From Scalesia atractyloides (lineage: Eukaryota > Streptophyta > Magnoliopsida > Asterales > Asteraceae), in contig CAMTDV010000022.1 of assembly GCA_947069175.1 (NCBI GenBank), positions 33,481,476 through 33,545,475 of the forward strand: 64,000 bases of DNA, given 5' to 3'. The position numbers and the translations under genes were made by a program. Within the stretch, counting starts at the first letter, position 1. Each line of letters starts with the position of its first letter. Below the pieces are notes generated by a model that worked only from the letters and a program-made list of their open reading frames with translations, was not told the origin of the DNA and did not search any database. Positions 23,321 through 34,697 of this stretch are shown piece by piece.

Positions 23321-25198
23321 CTAGCCATGCATGCTTCATTCACAACATAAAACCCTAATAGCTAACAGCCGTCGGCAGCCAACCTTTCATCCTCTTCGAC
23401 CGCAAACAGCTTTACTCTTGTTCTATCGATCGCGAGCAGCTTCTCCCTTCATCATATCAATCGTGATCAGCCTTGTTACATTCCATTCGGTCGCGAGATC
23501 AGCCCATTGTTCACTTCCTCGATCACAAACAGCCTACTTCATCATCATCTCTCGGTCGCAAGTATCTTTGATCACCGGTTCCTTATCTTACTCACGGTTC
23601 GTTTACCTTATCATTAAAAGATTAGAATTTATCATATGTTACAAAATCATATTCGGATACATGTGTTTTGACTTTGTTGTTTTCGGATTGTATGATTGAA
23701 TGAAGTGAGTGTGTTGTTTCGGATTGTTAATGCTAGAATTGAAAGTTGGATGTTTGTTTGAAAATCTGAAATCATAGGCTGTATTTGTTTATAAAAACTA
23801 GAGATGTTGATTAGGGTTTGCATGGATATGTTATATGTATTGATCTATGATTAGAAAAACCGGTTCTTGATCGCCTAAGTTAATTATATGGACGGTTTAT
23901 GCGATAGAATGCTGAAACAGTTTGCTGAGTAATAGTTACAGCCGACTTCATCTGGATGTAACTCGGTCATTAGTTGTCGAAAAACGGATTTTCTGATGTC
24001 TAGAACGTAGAGATTTGAATAACGAATCTAATGGCGCTGGATTCATATTTTTCTGAAGTCGTTTGATATTTTTAAATGGCCAAATAAGTTCAGTAACTAA
24101 AGCTGTGAAAATCCTGAAATTTTGTTAGTTGTTTATCGAGTTGGATTTTATAATCAGTAGGGAGTCGAGTCATGAATTTTGTACAGCAACTAGGTATGGA
24201 AATTTCCGGGCAACTCCAACTGGAATTTTGTTAATTGGACGATCAGTGATTTTTAAATAAATTCTTCCGTGGACTGCAGTCAGAAAGCGACGAATCTGAC
24301 TGCAGCCTAGTATATTAATATTTATGGTTAATTGGTAAAGATTTAGGACTTGGAAAATTTATATAAGTTTCTACATTATAAATTCACCTGCTGTAAAATA
24401 ATTGGAATTTTTGGAACGTTGGAACTATTTTATAAAAATCCTAGAAAACAGCTGAATTATGAGTATTAAGCTGAAATTTGATAACTTGTGATTGTGTGCA
24501 CCAAAGTGTTGCATGGATTGGATTATGTTTATGATGAATTGTTTTGATTACTATGATCACATGAGGATACTTGCATGCATGTATGAGTGTTAGGTATGTT
24601 GTTTGTGTGTATCATTTTGTGCGTAAATTAAGTGTAGAATCTGTATTGGTGTGTTCACACACTGACTTGAAATCAATTGGTTTGTTAGGACGCAATTAGC
24701 GGTCCCATCCTTACAACTTCTTTTGCTACACTAACCGAGCAACTAAAGGTGAGTTCACGGCCCCTAACTTTATCCGGTTTTTAAACAACAGGGGGAGAAA
24801 CATGTATACACTCTTCAAACTCAATCTCTTTACGTTATACGAAATTAACGCCACATAACTATTCGGTAACTAAGTTGATGTTAATGCAATGTTATGGTCA
24901 CTAAGTAGCTATATCACTTAAGTCCTCGTCAATCTCTCGGATCGTTAGTATTGGGTTTTAATAGCGGGGGAATTATAAGTAGTACTACTGGGCCCGACAA
25001 GCCCCATCCGAGCTAGTCGCGCTAGCCGACCGGGTATGGTCAACGGGTGAATAATTTGGCCTAACTTCGCCATGGTCAGTGATAGGCCTGGCAACACGGA
25101 GGCACAACAGTCAGCTTCGATCGCGAACTCTTACGTGACATAACTTTAGGCTAGCTACCTATATATGTTAACATTGAACTTAATTACGAATCAACTAT

Positions 25199-25363
25199 AT
25201 TATCCCGGGTTGAGGATAATGGAAACAACAACTATATTATCCCGGGTTGAGGATAATGGAAACAACAACTTATTATTCCGGGTTTGGAATAATGGAATCA
25301 ACATCATTATTATTCCGGGTTTGGAATAATGGAACTAAATCGTTATCCCGGGTTAGGGATAAC
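25199..25363 (+). repeat. Five tandem stem-loop units in the LTR
   Basis: Units at 25199, 25236, 25272, 25309 and 25342 each form a 7-8-bp perfect stem around a CGGGTT-type loop: ATTATCC/GGATAAT twice, ATTATTCC/GGAATAAT twice and GTTATCCC/GGGATAAC once. Stem bases change together between units, so pairing is preserved. The same array is at 34086-34250 in the 3' LTR. Confidence 0.85.
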
Positions 25364-25808
25364 GGGGAAAACAAACTCATAACCGAACAAACGAATTTAT
25401 AAAAACCTGTGAACTCACTCATCTTTAATGTTGACACTTGTTTCTTTACATGTTTCTCAGGACGCTAGGAGCTCTAGGTGCACTCACATGCATTGAACAA
25501 GACATCTTTTATCGAGTCTCATTTACAAACGTTGTTTTGGGTTTTTCGTTTGTTTTGTCGTTTGTGTTGGCGCCCGTTTCTCTACTTATTTTATGCTTCC
25601 GCTCAACCATTTAAACTAAGGCTTCCGCTAAACTTTGGTAACTAGCTAAGACAATCTAAAATCTACGATAATTGGTTAATCAAATGATTTTTGGAAAACA
25701 TATTATCAAATCATATAGAGTCGTTCGACGTACTAGTGTTTCAGATTCTGGTTTGTTCACATGCCTCGCAGTAAAACTCCGCAAGTGGGAATTGAGGGTG
25801 TGACAGAT

Positions 25809-25820
25809 TGGTATCAGAGC
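25809..25820 (+). other. Primer binding site, initiator tRNA-Met
   Basis: TGGTATCAGAGC lies three bases after the end of the 5' LTR and is complementary to the 3' end of initiator tRNA-Met, the usual primer of this class. Confidence 0.95.
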
Positions 25821-26011
25821 CACTAGCTATAAAGAACCAGGTTTGCATTAGAAGTAGACCTAAACTATAGCTGAATACACGACACTAGACGTAGTCTGGC
25901 ACCGAACTGTTATATCTTGTTATGCAATGTCCCACAACTGTGTTATGTAGATTATGACTTCATAATAAGAAATGAAAACAACACGTAACTAACTACACGA
26001 CCTAACAGGCA

Positions 26012-26689
26012 ATGTCATCATCATCATCGTCATCATCATCCGACAAACTTACGCCACCAAGAGCGCCAGGAAAGGCACCTATGGTGGAACCCTTACCATC
26101 TTATGGCGTGGAAACACGCTCAGCTGCGAGGAAAAGGCTCGCTCTGGGGGAGGAGTCGTCATCACGCCCAATCATCGCTGTGCCGGTCAAACCGGTTAAC
26201 TCTGTAGAATTAGGAAATGACCTACTTAGAATCATGATACAGAAACAACAAGAACAATTATAACGAATGCAGGAAACCATCCTAGCACAAGGATGGATGA
26301 TCCGACAACTGACAGGTAAAACCAACTCGCTCGAGGAAGAGCAACATACGAGTAAGATAGCTCGTAACACCTTAGCCAGAGATCTGCGTGCTGAGCAGAA
26401 AAGAGCCGATTGGCTCGAAGACAGAGTCCTGGAAAATAGTTGGAACATTCAGGAGCTACAGCAAAATCAAGCACCGGCACCAGCACCGGCCCCTCCAGTG
26501 CCGGTAGAGGAGGATCCGGAAGAGGATCCAGAGGAGGATCCGGAAGAGGATCCAGAGGAGGACCCTGAAGAGGATCCAGAAGAGGATCCAGAGGAGGATC
26601 CGGAGGAGGACCCAGCTGTAGAAGCTGGAAATGCCGCGCAGGATGACGGCAACGACAGTGACTTGGGGGATGGAGACGTAGACAACTGA
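26012..26689 (+). pseudogene. Upstream ORF with (EEDP)n repeat, one in-frame stop
   Basis: A 225-codon frame lies between the primer site and gag. It starts MSSSSSSSSSDKLTPPRAPG, has a probable helical middle (NSLEEEQHTSKIARNTLARD), an Ala-Pro run, and about nine copies of Glu-Glu-Asp-Pro at roughly 26506-26610, ending in a Gly/Asp-rich tail. A TAA at 26261-26263 splits it, and the same frame continues on both sides. No catalytic motif is visible and the function is unknown. It could be an extra N-terminal ORF of this lineage or a detached start of gag. The repeat codons vary between GAG/GAA and GAT/GAC. Confidence 0.5.
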
Positions 26690-26948
26690 CACGTCTCCTC
26701 TATTTTATTTACTTTCCTCCAGTCTATTTATTTTCCCACTTGTGTTTAAATTTGAGACTTTATAGTGAATTCATATGTTTGGTTGGCACTTTGTAAGACG
26801 TTGAAATTTCATTTAATCAAGTATTTCTTTTGACTATTTAATATATTGAGTTGACATAACTTGATACTTATTAAAGTACGAAGTAGGATAACTATATTGG
26901 ATATATAGACTTATCGGGGTGTGTTTGTGTTGTGTTTCGAAGATCTAA

Positions 26949-28416
26949 ATGGCAACTGGACGACGTGGAAACCTTAACTTGACGCCGAAGAACTAGCTGC
27001 CATGATTCAAGAGCACGTGAACGCAGCTTTAGCGGGTGTTCAGAACCAACCGGCAGGTAACCATTATTAAATTTTCGTGTGAAAATCTAATAGTTGGGCT
27101 AGTAGAATTCCTCGCTGACTACCTGTTCTCTGTCAGCAGGAGGGGGCTTTAACCCCTACAAGATGTTCCTCGACGCGAAACCAAGCAAATTCTCGGGGCG
27201 GAAGGACCCATTGGACTGGTCCGCTGGATCGAAAAATCTGAATCCGTATTTGAAATGTGCAACTGTCTAGAGGCCAACAAGGTCAAATATGCAGCCTCAA
27301 CTCTGGAAGATGGGGCACTAAGTTGGTGGAATACACAGGTCCAAACGCGTGGACTTATTGCTGCCAATGCAATGGCCTGGGCCGAGTTCAAGGCCCTAAT
27401 CAAAGAGGAGTACTGTCCACGAGACAGAGTGCAACAGTTGGAGCAAGCCTTATGGAACCACAAGATGGTGGGATCTGAAATCGAAGCTTACACCGCAAAA
27501 CATCATGACTTGGTATTTCTATGTCCCGATTTGGCCAACACTGTGGAGAAAAGACTCGAGTTCTATCTCGGGGTCTGGTTCCGGAGATTCAGGGTATGGT
27601 AATGGCTAGTAACCCTGCAACTGAACATCAAGCAATCCGATTGGCTTACAAACTCACCGATAAGGCGGTGGAACAAAAGAAGTTGCCAGCACGGGGTACA
27701 ACTGAAGTTGCCCCTGATAACAAAAGAAAGTTTGAAGACTCGTCTGCTCGACAGTCTTCGTCATCCCAGCCGCAACAGGGAACCAGAAACGGTTCAATCA
27801 TTACAACAGCCACCGGGGTCACCAAAATCAGCCCGCCAACAACAACAACAACAACCAGAATGCAAGCGGCTATGCAGGTCGAAAGCCGCAGTGCAACCGC
27901 TGTAATCTTCATCATAACGGCCCTTGTGCCGGAAATCGCTGCCAACGATGTGGCAAGATGGGACATGCGGCAAAGGATTGTCGTGGGGAAATCATGTCCC
28001 GACAAAATCAAAATCAACCCCAGGGTCAGCAGCAGGGTGTTAACCGGGGATGCTATCAGTGTGGTAGCACTGCCCACTTCAAAAGAGACTGCCCACAGCT
28101 GCGTAACAACAACAACAATGGTGGGAACAACTACAACCACAATAACCACAACAACAACAATAACAACAACAATAATGGAAACGGTGGCACAGGAGGTGCC
28201 AAAGGTCGCGCATTCACATTGGGCCGCGGAGAGGCCAAAAACGACTCGAACATGGTCACCGGTAAGTTTCCCCTTAATGAACATTTTGCTACTGTGCTTT
28301 TTGATACGGGTGCGGATAGGAGCTTTATATCTGAGTCTTTTAGGAAGAACCTAAATCTCACGCCTAAACCATTAGAGACCCCTTATGTTATAGAATTAGC
28401 CGATGGTAATCTGTAG
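26949..28416 (+). pseudogene. Gypsy gag (capsid and two zinc knuckles) running into protease
   Basis: Gag starts at Met 26949 (MATGRRGNLNLTP..). The capsid region includes CNCLEANKVKYAASTLEDGALSWW (about 27258-27330) and KEEYCPRDRVQQLEQALWN. Two CCHC zinc knuckles follow (CQRCGKMGHAAKDC near 27939, CYQCGSTAHFKRDC near 28050), then an Asn/Gly-rich linker and the start of protease with DTGADRSF at about 28303. The product would coat the element RNA and form the particle. The frame is lost by single missing bases near 26987, 27193, 27565, 27783 and 28413, mostly in G or A runs. An 80-83-bp insert at 27057-27139 has GT-AG borders and may be an intron. Confidence 0.85.
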
Positions 28417-29702
28417 ATGTGACCCAAATAGTATCCGGCTGTCAACTCAAACTCGCGGGCCACACTTTTACCATTGATCTGATGACAACTACCCTGGGTA
28501 GTTTTGACGTGGTAGTCGGAATGGACTGGCTATCCGACGTCCGGGCTGAAGTTCTCTGCTTTGAAAAATCTATCCGTATTCCGCTCTCGAACGACGAAAT
28601 CTTGACGGTACAAGGCGATAAGGCAAGCGCCGTCACCAACATCATCTCTTACATGCAAGCGCAGAAGTATCTTCGGAGGAAGAACTCCTTCGCTTTACTC
28701 GCACTGATTACTGAACAGCCTAAGGACGAGAAACGTATAGAAGACATCCCTGTCGTCCGTGATTTTTCCGATGTATTCCCAGAAGAACTACCTGGTCTTC
28801 CACCCCATCGACAATTGGAGTTTGAAATCGAATTGGCGAACCATGCAACTCCTATCGCCAAGGCTCCATACCGCCTAGCTCCAGCCGAGCTGCAAGAGCT
28901 GTCTACCCAACTTCAGGAGCTATTAGAAAAAGGATTTATCCGACCAAGCGTTTCGCCATGGGGAGCTCCAGTCCTTTTTGTCAAGAAGAAGGACGGGACT
29001 TTCCGCATGTGCATCGACTACAGGGAACTCAACAAGGTTACGGTCAAGAACCGATACCCGTTACCTCGCATCGACGATCTCTTCGACCAACTTCAAGGGT
29101 CAAGTTACTACTCCAAGATTGATTTATGGTCTGGTTACCATCAGCTACGCGTCAGGGAGGAGGATATCGCAAAGACGGCATTTCGCACTCGGTATGGCCA
29201 TTATGAGTTCTTGGTCATGCCCTTCAGTCTCACCAACGCACCTGCGGTGTTCATGGACCTCATGAACCGCGTGTGTAAACCATACCTCAACAAGTTTGTC
29301 ATTGTGTTCATCGATGACATACTCATCTACTCCAAAAGTGAAGAAGAACATGCTGAACACCTACGATTACTGCTAGGATTACTTCAACAGGAAAAGCTAT
29401 ATGCCAAGCTTTCGAAGTGTGATTTCTGGATTCGGGAAGTTCAGTTTCTCGGGCATATCGTAGATGAAAAGGGTATCCACGTAGACCCTGCCAAGATTGA
29501 AGCCATCAAAAACTGGGAAGCACCCAGTACACCGACGGAGATCCGCCAATTTTTGGGTTTGGCTGGTTATTACAGACGTTTCATCGAGGGGTTTTCAAAG
29601 ATCGCACAACCGCTTACTACCCTCACCCAGAAAGGCATCAAGTATGCTTGGGGTGACAAGCAAGAAGCAGCATTTCAATTGCTGAAACAGAAGACTTTGT
29701 AG
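28262..29702 (+). pseudogene. Protease and reverse transcriptase of the Tekay element
   Basis: The protease active-site block LFDTGADRSF is near 28297. After a missing base at 28413 the frame continues from 28419 with the protease tail (VVVGMDWL) and a linker, then RT. RT features are the CIDYRELNKVTVKNRYPLPRI block (about 29010), YSKIDLWSGYHQ (29109), the catalytic FIDD in IVFIDDILIYS (29302), and FLGLAGYYRRFI (29551). The 427-codon frame is intact over RT but ends at 29702, where a short internal deletion joins RT to the RNase H start out of frame. It would copy the RNA into DNA in the cytoplasmic particle if the deletion were absent. Confidence 0.9.
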
Positions 29703-30802
29703 TATATTGTGATGCTTCCATTCAGGGATTGGGATGCCTACTCATGCAACGCGATAAGGTCATCGCGTATGCGTCGCGACAACTGAAGGTTCACGAGAAA
29801 AACTACACGACGCATGACCTGGAATTAGGAGCAGTAGTGTTTGCACTTAAGATTTGGAGACACTACCTCTATGGAACGAAGTGCACAATCTTTACAGACC
29901 ACAAGAGCCTCCAACACATCTTTGATCAGAAGGAGTTGAACATGCGACAGCGTCGCTGGGTCGAACTCTTGAACGATTATGAGTGTGCCATTCGGTATCA
30001 CCCGGGTAAAGCTAACGTGGTAGCTGATGCCCTCAGTAGGAAGGAACACTTGAAACCTCATCGTGTACGAGCATTACAACTCACTATTCATTCGGGGCTA
30101 CCCGAACAAATACGCGACGCCCAGTTAGAAGCAGTTAAGGAGGAAAACATCAAGGCCGAATCGGTGGGAAAAATGGAACGCGATTGGGAAGTAAAACCCA
30201 ACGGAGCCCGGTATTTCATGAATCGCATATGGGTACCTCTCTACGGAAACCTCAGAGAGCTAGTCATGGATGAAGCTCACAAATCCCGATACTCTGTCCA
30301 TCCGGGTTCGGATAAGATGTACCAAGACCTTAAAGCTGCGTATTGGTGGCCCAACATGAAAGCCGATATAGCCACCTACGTGAGTAAATGTTTGACTTGT
30401 GCAAAAGTCAAGGTAGAGTATCAAAAGCCATCGGGGCTACTCCAACAACCTGAGATCCCAGTGTGGAAATGGGATCAGATCTCGATGGATTTCATCACTA
30501 AACTCCCGCGAACTTTGGGTGGTTGCGATACCATCTGGGTGATTGTGGATCGTTTAACTAAGTCCGCACACTTCCTAGCTATTAAAGAAACAGATAAGAT
30601 GGAGAAGTTGACTCGCATCTACATTAAGGAAGTAGTTTCTCGGCACGGAGTGCCAACATCCATCATCTCAGATAGAGATGCTCGCTTCACGTCCAACTTC
30701 TGGCGGTCACTCCAGAAAGCGTTGGGAACACGCTTAGATATGAGCACAGCCTATCACCCTCAGACTGACGGTCAAAGTGAAAGGACCATACAAACCTTGT
30801 AA
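29703..30802 (+). pseudogene. RNase H and integrase core of the Tekay element
   Basis: RNase H begins with the acidic block VVYCDASIQGLG (29700) and carries TDHKSLQ (29900) and ADALSRK (30025). Integrase follows with an HHCC zinc region (H..H near 30270-30300; CLTCAK near 30390) and a DDE core: Asp in VIVDRLTKSAHF (30550), Asp in IISDRDARFTS (30660) and Glu in DGQSERTIQTL (30780). A G-to-T change makes a stop at 30800-30802 directly after the catalytic Glu block. Confidence 0.9.
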
Positions 30803-31553
30803 GACATGCTTAGGGCATGCGTCTAGACTTCGGAAATAGTTGGGAAATCCACCTGCCTCTAGTAGAATTCTCATATAACAACAGTTATCATACGAGTATT
30901 CCGGCAGCACCGTTTGAGGCATTATACGGTCGTAAATGTAGATCACCGGTCTGCTGGGCAGAAGTCGGTGACAGTCAACTCACAGGCCCTGAGTTAATAC
31001 TTGAGGCTACTGAAAAGATTGTACAAATCAGAAACCGCATGGCGGCGGCACGAGATCGACAGAAAAGCTACGCTGATCAACGACGCAAACGCTCGAATTT
31101 CAAGTAGGCGACCGCGTCCTACTAAAGGTGTCAGCCTGGAAGGGTGTAATCCGCTTTGGAAAACGGGGCAAACTAAACCCACGGTACGTAGGCCCGTTTG
31201 TAATCTTGAAACGTATTGGACCCGTAGCTTATCAATTAGACCTTCCTGCCGAACTCAGTGGAGTTCACAACGTATTTCACGTGTCAAATCTGAAGAAGTG
31301 TCTATCAGATGTAACTCTAGTCATTCCATTGGATGAGATCCAAGTGGATGAACAACTGCACTTTGTGGAACAGCCTATCGAGATCATGGACCGTGAGATC
31401 AAGACTCGAAGGCACAGCAAAATTCCGATCGTTAAGGTTCGTTGGGACTCTAAGCGTGGACCGGAGTTCACGTGGGAAAGAGAGGACCAAATGAAAAGTA
31501 AATACCCACACCTCTTCGCAACTGAGCAGCAAACTAACGATACCAACAACTAA
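30803..31553 (+). pseudogene. Integrase C-terminus with chromodomain-like end
   Basis: After the stop at 30802, one further missing base near 30829 and another near 31105, the code continues in three frames: WEIHLPLVEFSYNNSYH (30843), EALYGRKCRSPVCWAE, then VSAWKGVIRFGKRGKLNP (31128) and YQLDLPAELSGVHNVFHVS. It ends with VKVRWDSKRGPEFTWERED (about 31434-31490), typical of the chromodomain tail of Tekay/Del chromoviruses. That domain directs integration to chromatin with repressive marks. Frame breaks inactivate this copy. Confidence 0.85.
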
Positions 31554-31821
31554 ATTTTCGGGACGAAAATTCTTTCAACATGGGGATGATGTGACAACCT
31601 GGAAACTTCTCATACTTCCGCGTACCATTGTTAACTAAATTCTTGTGCATGGAACTTGGGAATCTTTGTGCATGGCACTTGGGAACTTCTTGTAACTTCG
31701 CGTACCATCATAAACGAACTAACTCTTTGTGCGTAGCACTCTAAACATGTACGCTACATGCTAAACCGTGTTTACTCAATTTTCGGGACGAAAATTCTTT
31801 CAACATGGGGATAATGTGACA
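31554..31821 (+). other. Duplicated polypurine-tract region before the 3' LTR
   Basis: A 43-bp block (ATTTTCGGGACGAAAATT.. through CAACATGGGGATNATGTGACA) occurs at 31554-31596 and again at 31779-31821, where it overlaps the true LTR start at 31815. The first copy therefore also carries a purine tract plus TGTGACA. The 180-bp spacer has two smaller direct repeats (CTTCCGCGTACCAT and TTGTGCATGG types). Confidence 0.85.
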
Positions 31822-34692
31822 TCCCGGTTTTTCGGATAACTTAAACGCAATACTTGTCGAATAAATTATATGCTACGTATTAAACGTGTACGAGTTAGTG
31901 AATACGTGATGTGCGATTATGTGATTGTTTTAGTTATAAAATAATTATGGTAAATATGTACACGAACCGAACCGAATCGCGACACGAACCAAACCTTAAA
32001 CTCCTTGTGACTCTAGGAGTGAACCGAGTTCAAGCCCAAACCGCAAACCCATTGTGTGCAAACCCGAACCACAAACCCATTGTGTGCAACCCAAACCTTA
32101 AACCCAAGTCTTCGGCCGCAAGATCAAACCCAAACCGAACCAACCCAAGTCCTCGGCCACGAGCTCAAACCAAAACCGTAACCCTTATCTCTTTGCGCCT
32201 ATATATACTAGCCATGCATGCTTCATTCACAACATAAAACCCTAATAGCTAACAGCCGTCGGCAGCCAACCTTTCATCCTCTTCGACCGCAAACAGCTTT
32301 ACTCTTGTTCTATCGATCGCGAGCAGCTTCTCCCTTCATCATATCAATCGTGATCAGCCTTGTTACATTCCATTCGGTCGCGAGATCAGCCCATTGTTCA
32401 CTTCCTCGATCACAAACAGCCTACTTCATCATCATCTCTCGGTCGCAAGTATCTTTGATCACCGGTTCCTTATCTTACTCACGGTTCGTTTACCTTATCA
32501 TTAAAAGATTAGAATTTATCATATGTTACAAAATCATATTCGGATACATGTGTTTTGACTTTGTTGTTTTCGGATTGTATGATTGAATGAAGTGAGTGTG
32601 TTGTTTCGGATTGTTAATGCTAGAATTGAAAGTTGGATGTTTGTTTGAAAATCTGAAATCATAGGCTGTATTTGTTTATAAAAACTAGAGATGTTGATTA
32701 GGGTTTGCATGGATATGTTATATGTATTGATCTATGATTAGAAAAACCGGTTCTTGATCGCCTAAGTTAATTATATGGACGGTTTATGCGATAGAATGCT
32801 GAAACAGTTTGCTGAGTAATAGTTACAGCCGACTTCATCTGGCTGTAACTCGGTCATTAGTTGTCGAAAAACGGATTTTCTGATGTCTAGAACGTAGAGA
32901 TTTGAATAACGAATCTAATGGCGCTGGATTCATATTTTTCTGAAGTCGTTTGATATTTTTAAATGGCCAAATAAGTTCAGTAACTAAAGCTGTGAAAATC
33001 CTGAAATTTTGTTAGTTGTTTATCGAGTTGGATTTTATAATCAGTAGGGAGTCGAGTCATGAATTTTGTACAGCAACTAGGTATGGAAATTTCCGGGCAA
33101 CTCCAACTGGAATTTTGTTAATTGGACGATCAGTGATTTTTAAATAAATTCTTCCGTGGACTGCAGTCAGAAAGCGACGAATCTGACTGCAGCCTAGTAT
33201 ATTAATATTTATGGTTAATTGGTAAAGATTTAGGACTTGGAAAATTTATATAAGTTTCTACATTATAAATGTCACCTGCTGTAAAATAATTGGAATTTTT
33301 GGAACGTTGGAACTATTTTATAAAAATCCTAGAAAACAGCTGAATTATGAGTATTAAGCTGAAATTTGATAACTTGTGATTGTGTGCACCAAAGTGTTGC
33401 ATGGATTGGATTATGTTTATGATGAATTGTTTTGATTACTATGATCACATGAGGATACTTGCATGCATGTATGAGTGTTAGGTATGTTGTTTGTGTGTAT
33501 CATTTTGTGCGTAAATTAAGTGTAGAATCTGTATTGGTGTGTTCACACACTGACTTGAAATCAATTGGTTTGTTAGGACGCAATTAGCGGTCCCATCCTT
33601 ACAACTTCTTTTGCTACACTAACCGAGCAACTAAAGGTGAGTTCACGGCCCCTAACTTTATCCGGTTTTTAAACAACAGGGGGAGAAACATGTATACACT
33701 CTTCAAACTCAATCTCTTTACGTTATACGAAATTAACGCCACATAACTATTCGGTAACTAAGTTGATGTTAATGTAATGTTATGGTCACTAAGTAGCTAT
33801 ATCACTTAAGTCCTCGTCAATCTCTCGGATCGTTAGTATTGGGTTTTAATAGCGGGGGAATTATAAGTAGTACTACTGGGCCCGACAAGCCCCATCCGAG
33901 CTAGTCGCGCTAGCCGACCGGGTATGGTCAACGGGTGAATAATTTGGCCTAACTTCGCCATGGTCAGTGATAGGCCTGGCAACACGGAGGCACAACAGTC
34001 AGCTTCGATCGCGAACTCTTACGTGACATAACTTTAGGCTAGCTACCTATATATGTTAACATTGAACTTAATTACGAATCAACTATATTATCCCGGGTTG
34101 AGGATAATGGAAACAACAACTATATTATCCCGGGTTGAGGATAATGGAAACAACAACTTATTATTCCGGGTTTGGAATAATGGAATCAACACCATTATTA
34201 TTCCGGGTTTGGAATAATGGAACTAAATCGTTATCCCGGGTTAGGGATAACGGGGAAAACAAACTCATAACCGAACAAACGAATTTATAAAAACCTGTGA
34301 ACTCACTCATCTTTAATGTTGACACTTGTTTCTTTACATGTTTCTCAGGACGCTAGGAGCTCTAGGTGCACTCACATGCATTGAACAAGACATCTTTTAT
34401 CGAGTCTCATTTACAAACGTTGTTTTGGGTTTTTCGTTTGTTTTGGCGTTTGTGTTGGCGCCCGTTTCTCTACTTATTTTATGCTTCCGCTCAACCATTT
34501 AAACTAAGGCTTCCGCTAAACTTTGGTAACTAGCTAAGACAATCTAAAATCTACGATAATTGGTTAATCAAATGATTTTTGGAAAACGTATTATCAAATC
34601 ATATAGAGTCGTTCGACGTACTAGTGTTTCAGATTCTGGTTTGTTCACATGCCTCGCAGTAAACTCCGCAAGTGGGAATTGAGGGTGTGACA
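31815..34692 (+). repeat. 3' LTR of the Tekay element
   Basis: 2,878 bp, nearly identical to 22928-25805. It ends GGGTGTGACA, followed by gtttc (34693-34697). It carries its own copies of the TATA box (32199) and of the stem-loop array (34086-34250). Confidence 0.95.
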
Positions 34693-34697
34693 GTTTC

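Larger units (their letters stand above)
22928..25805 (+). repeat. 5' LTR of the Tekay element
   Basis: 2,878 bp, identical in length to the 3' LTR at 31815. It contains a TATA box at 23312, an AACCCTAA-type leader, and a tandem stem-loop array at 25199-25363. The open frames of 108 and 122 codons in it occur identically in the other LTR and show no family features. Confidence 0.95.
22928..34692 (+). mobile_element. Complete Tekay/Del-type chromoviral Gypsy retrotransposon, 11,765 bp
   Basis: Two LTRs of 2,878 bp each (22928-25805 and 31815-34692) start TGTGACATCCCGG and end GGGTGTGACA. They flank a tRNA-Met primer site, an upstream ORF, gag, protease, RT, RNase H, integrase and a C-terminal chromodomain-like segment, in the Gypsy order. 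A 5-bp duplication gtttc flanks it. By eye the LTRs differ at seven bases and two single-base indels, so the insertion is young (about 0.24% divergence). The coding interior nevertheless has many frame breaks, so the copy as written cannot make its own proteins. Confidence 0.95.

Noticed and set aside
23024..23699. Open frames of 108 and 122 codons, repeated at 31911-32586
   Set aside because: They occur only because the two LTRs are nearly identical. They lack family features and start and stop within LTR leader sequence.
26456..26692. Minus-strand frames with (GSSS)n or Leu/Trp/Ile-rich repeats
   Set aside because: They are the reverse of the EEDP repeat on the plus strand and carry no independent signal.
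27646..28284. 212-codon Val/Ile-rich minus-strand frame resembling a membrane protein
   Set aside because: It is the complement of the Asn/Gln-rich CAA and AAC repeats in the gag nucleic-acid-binding region.
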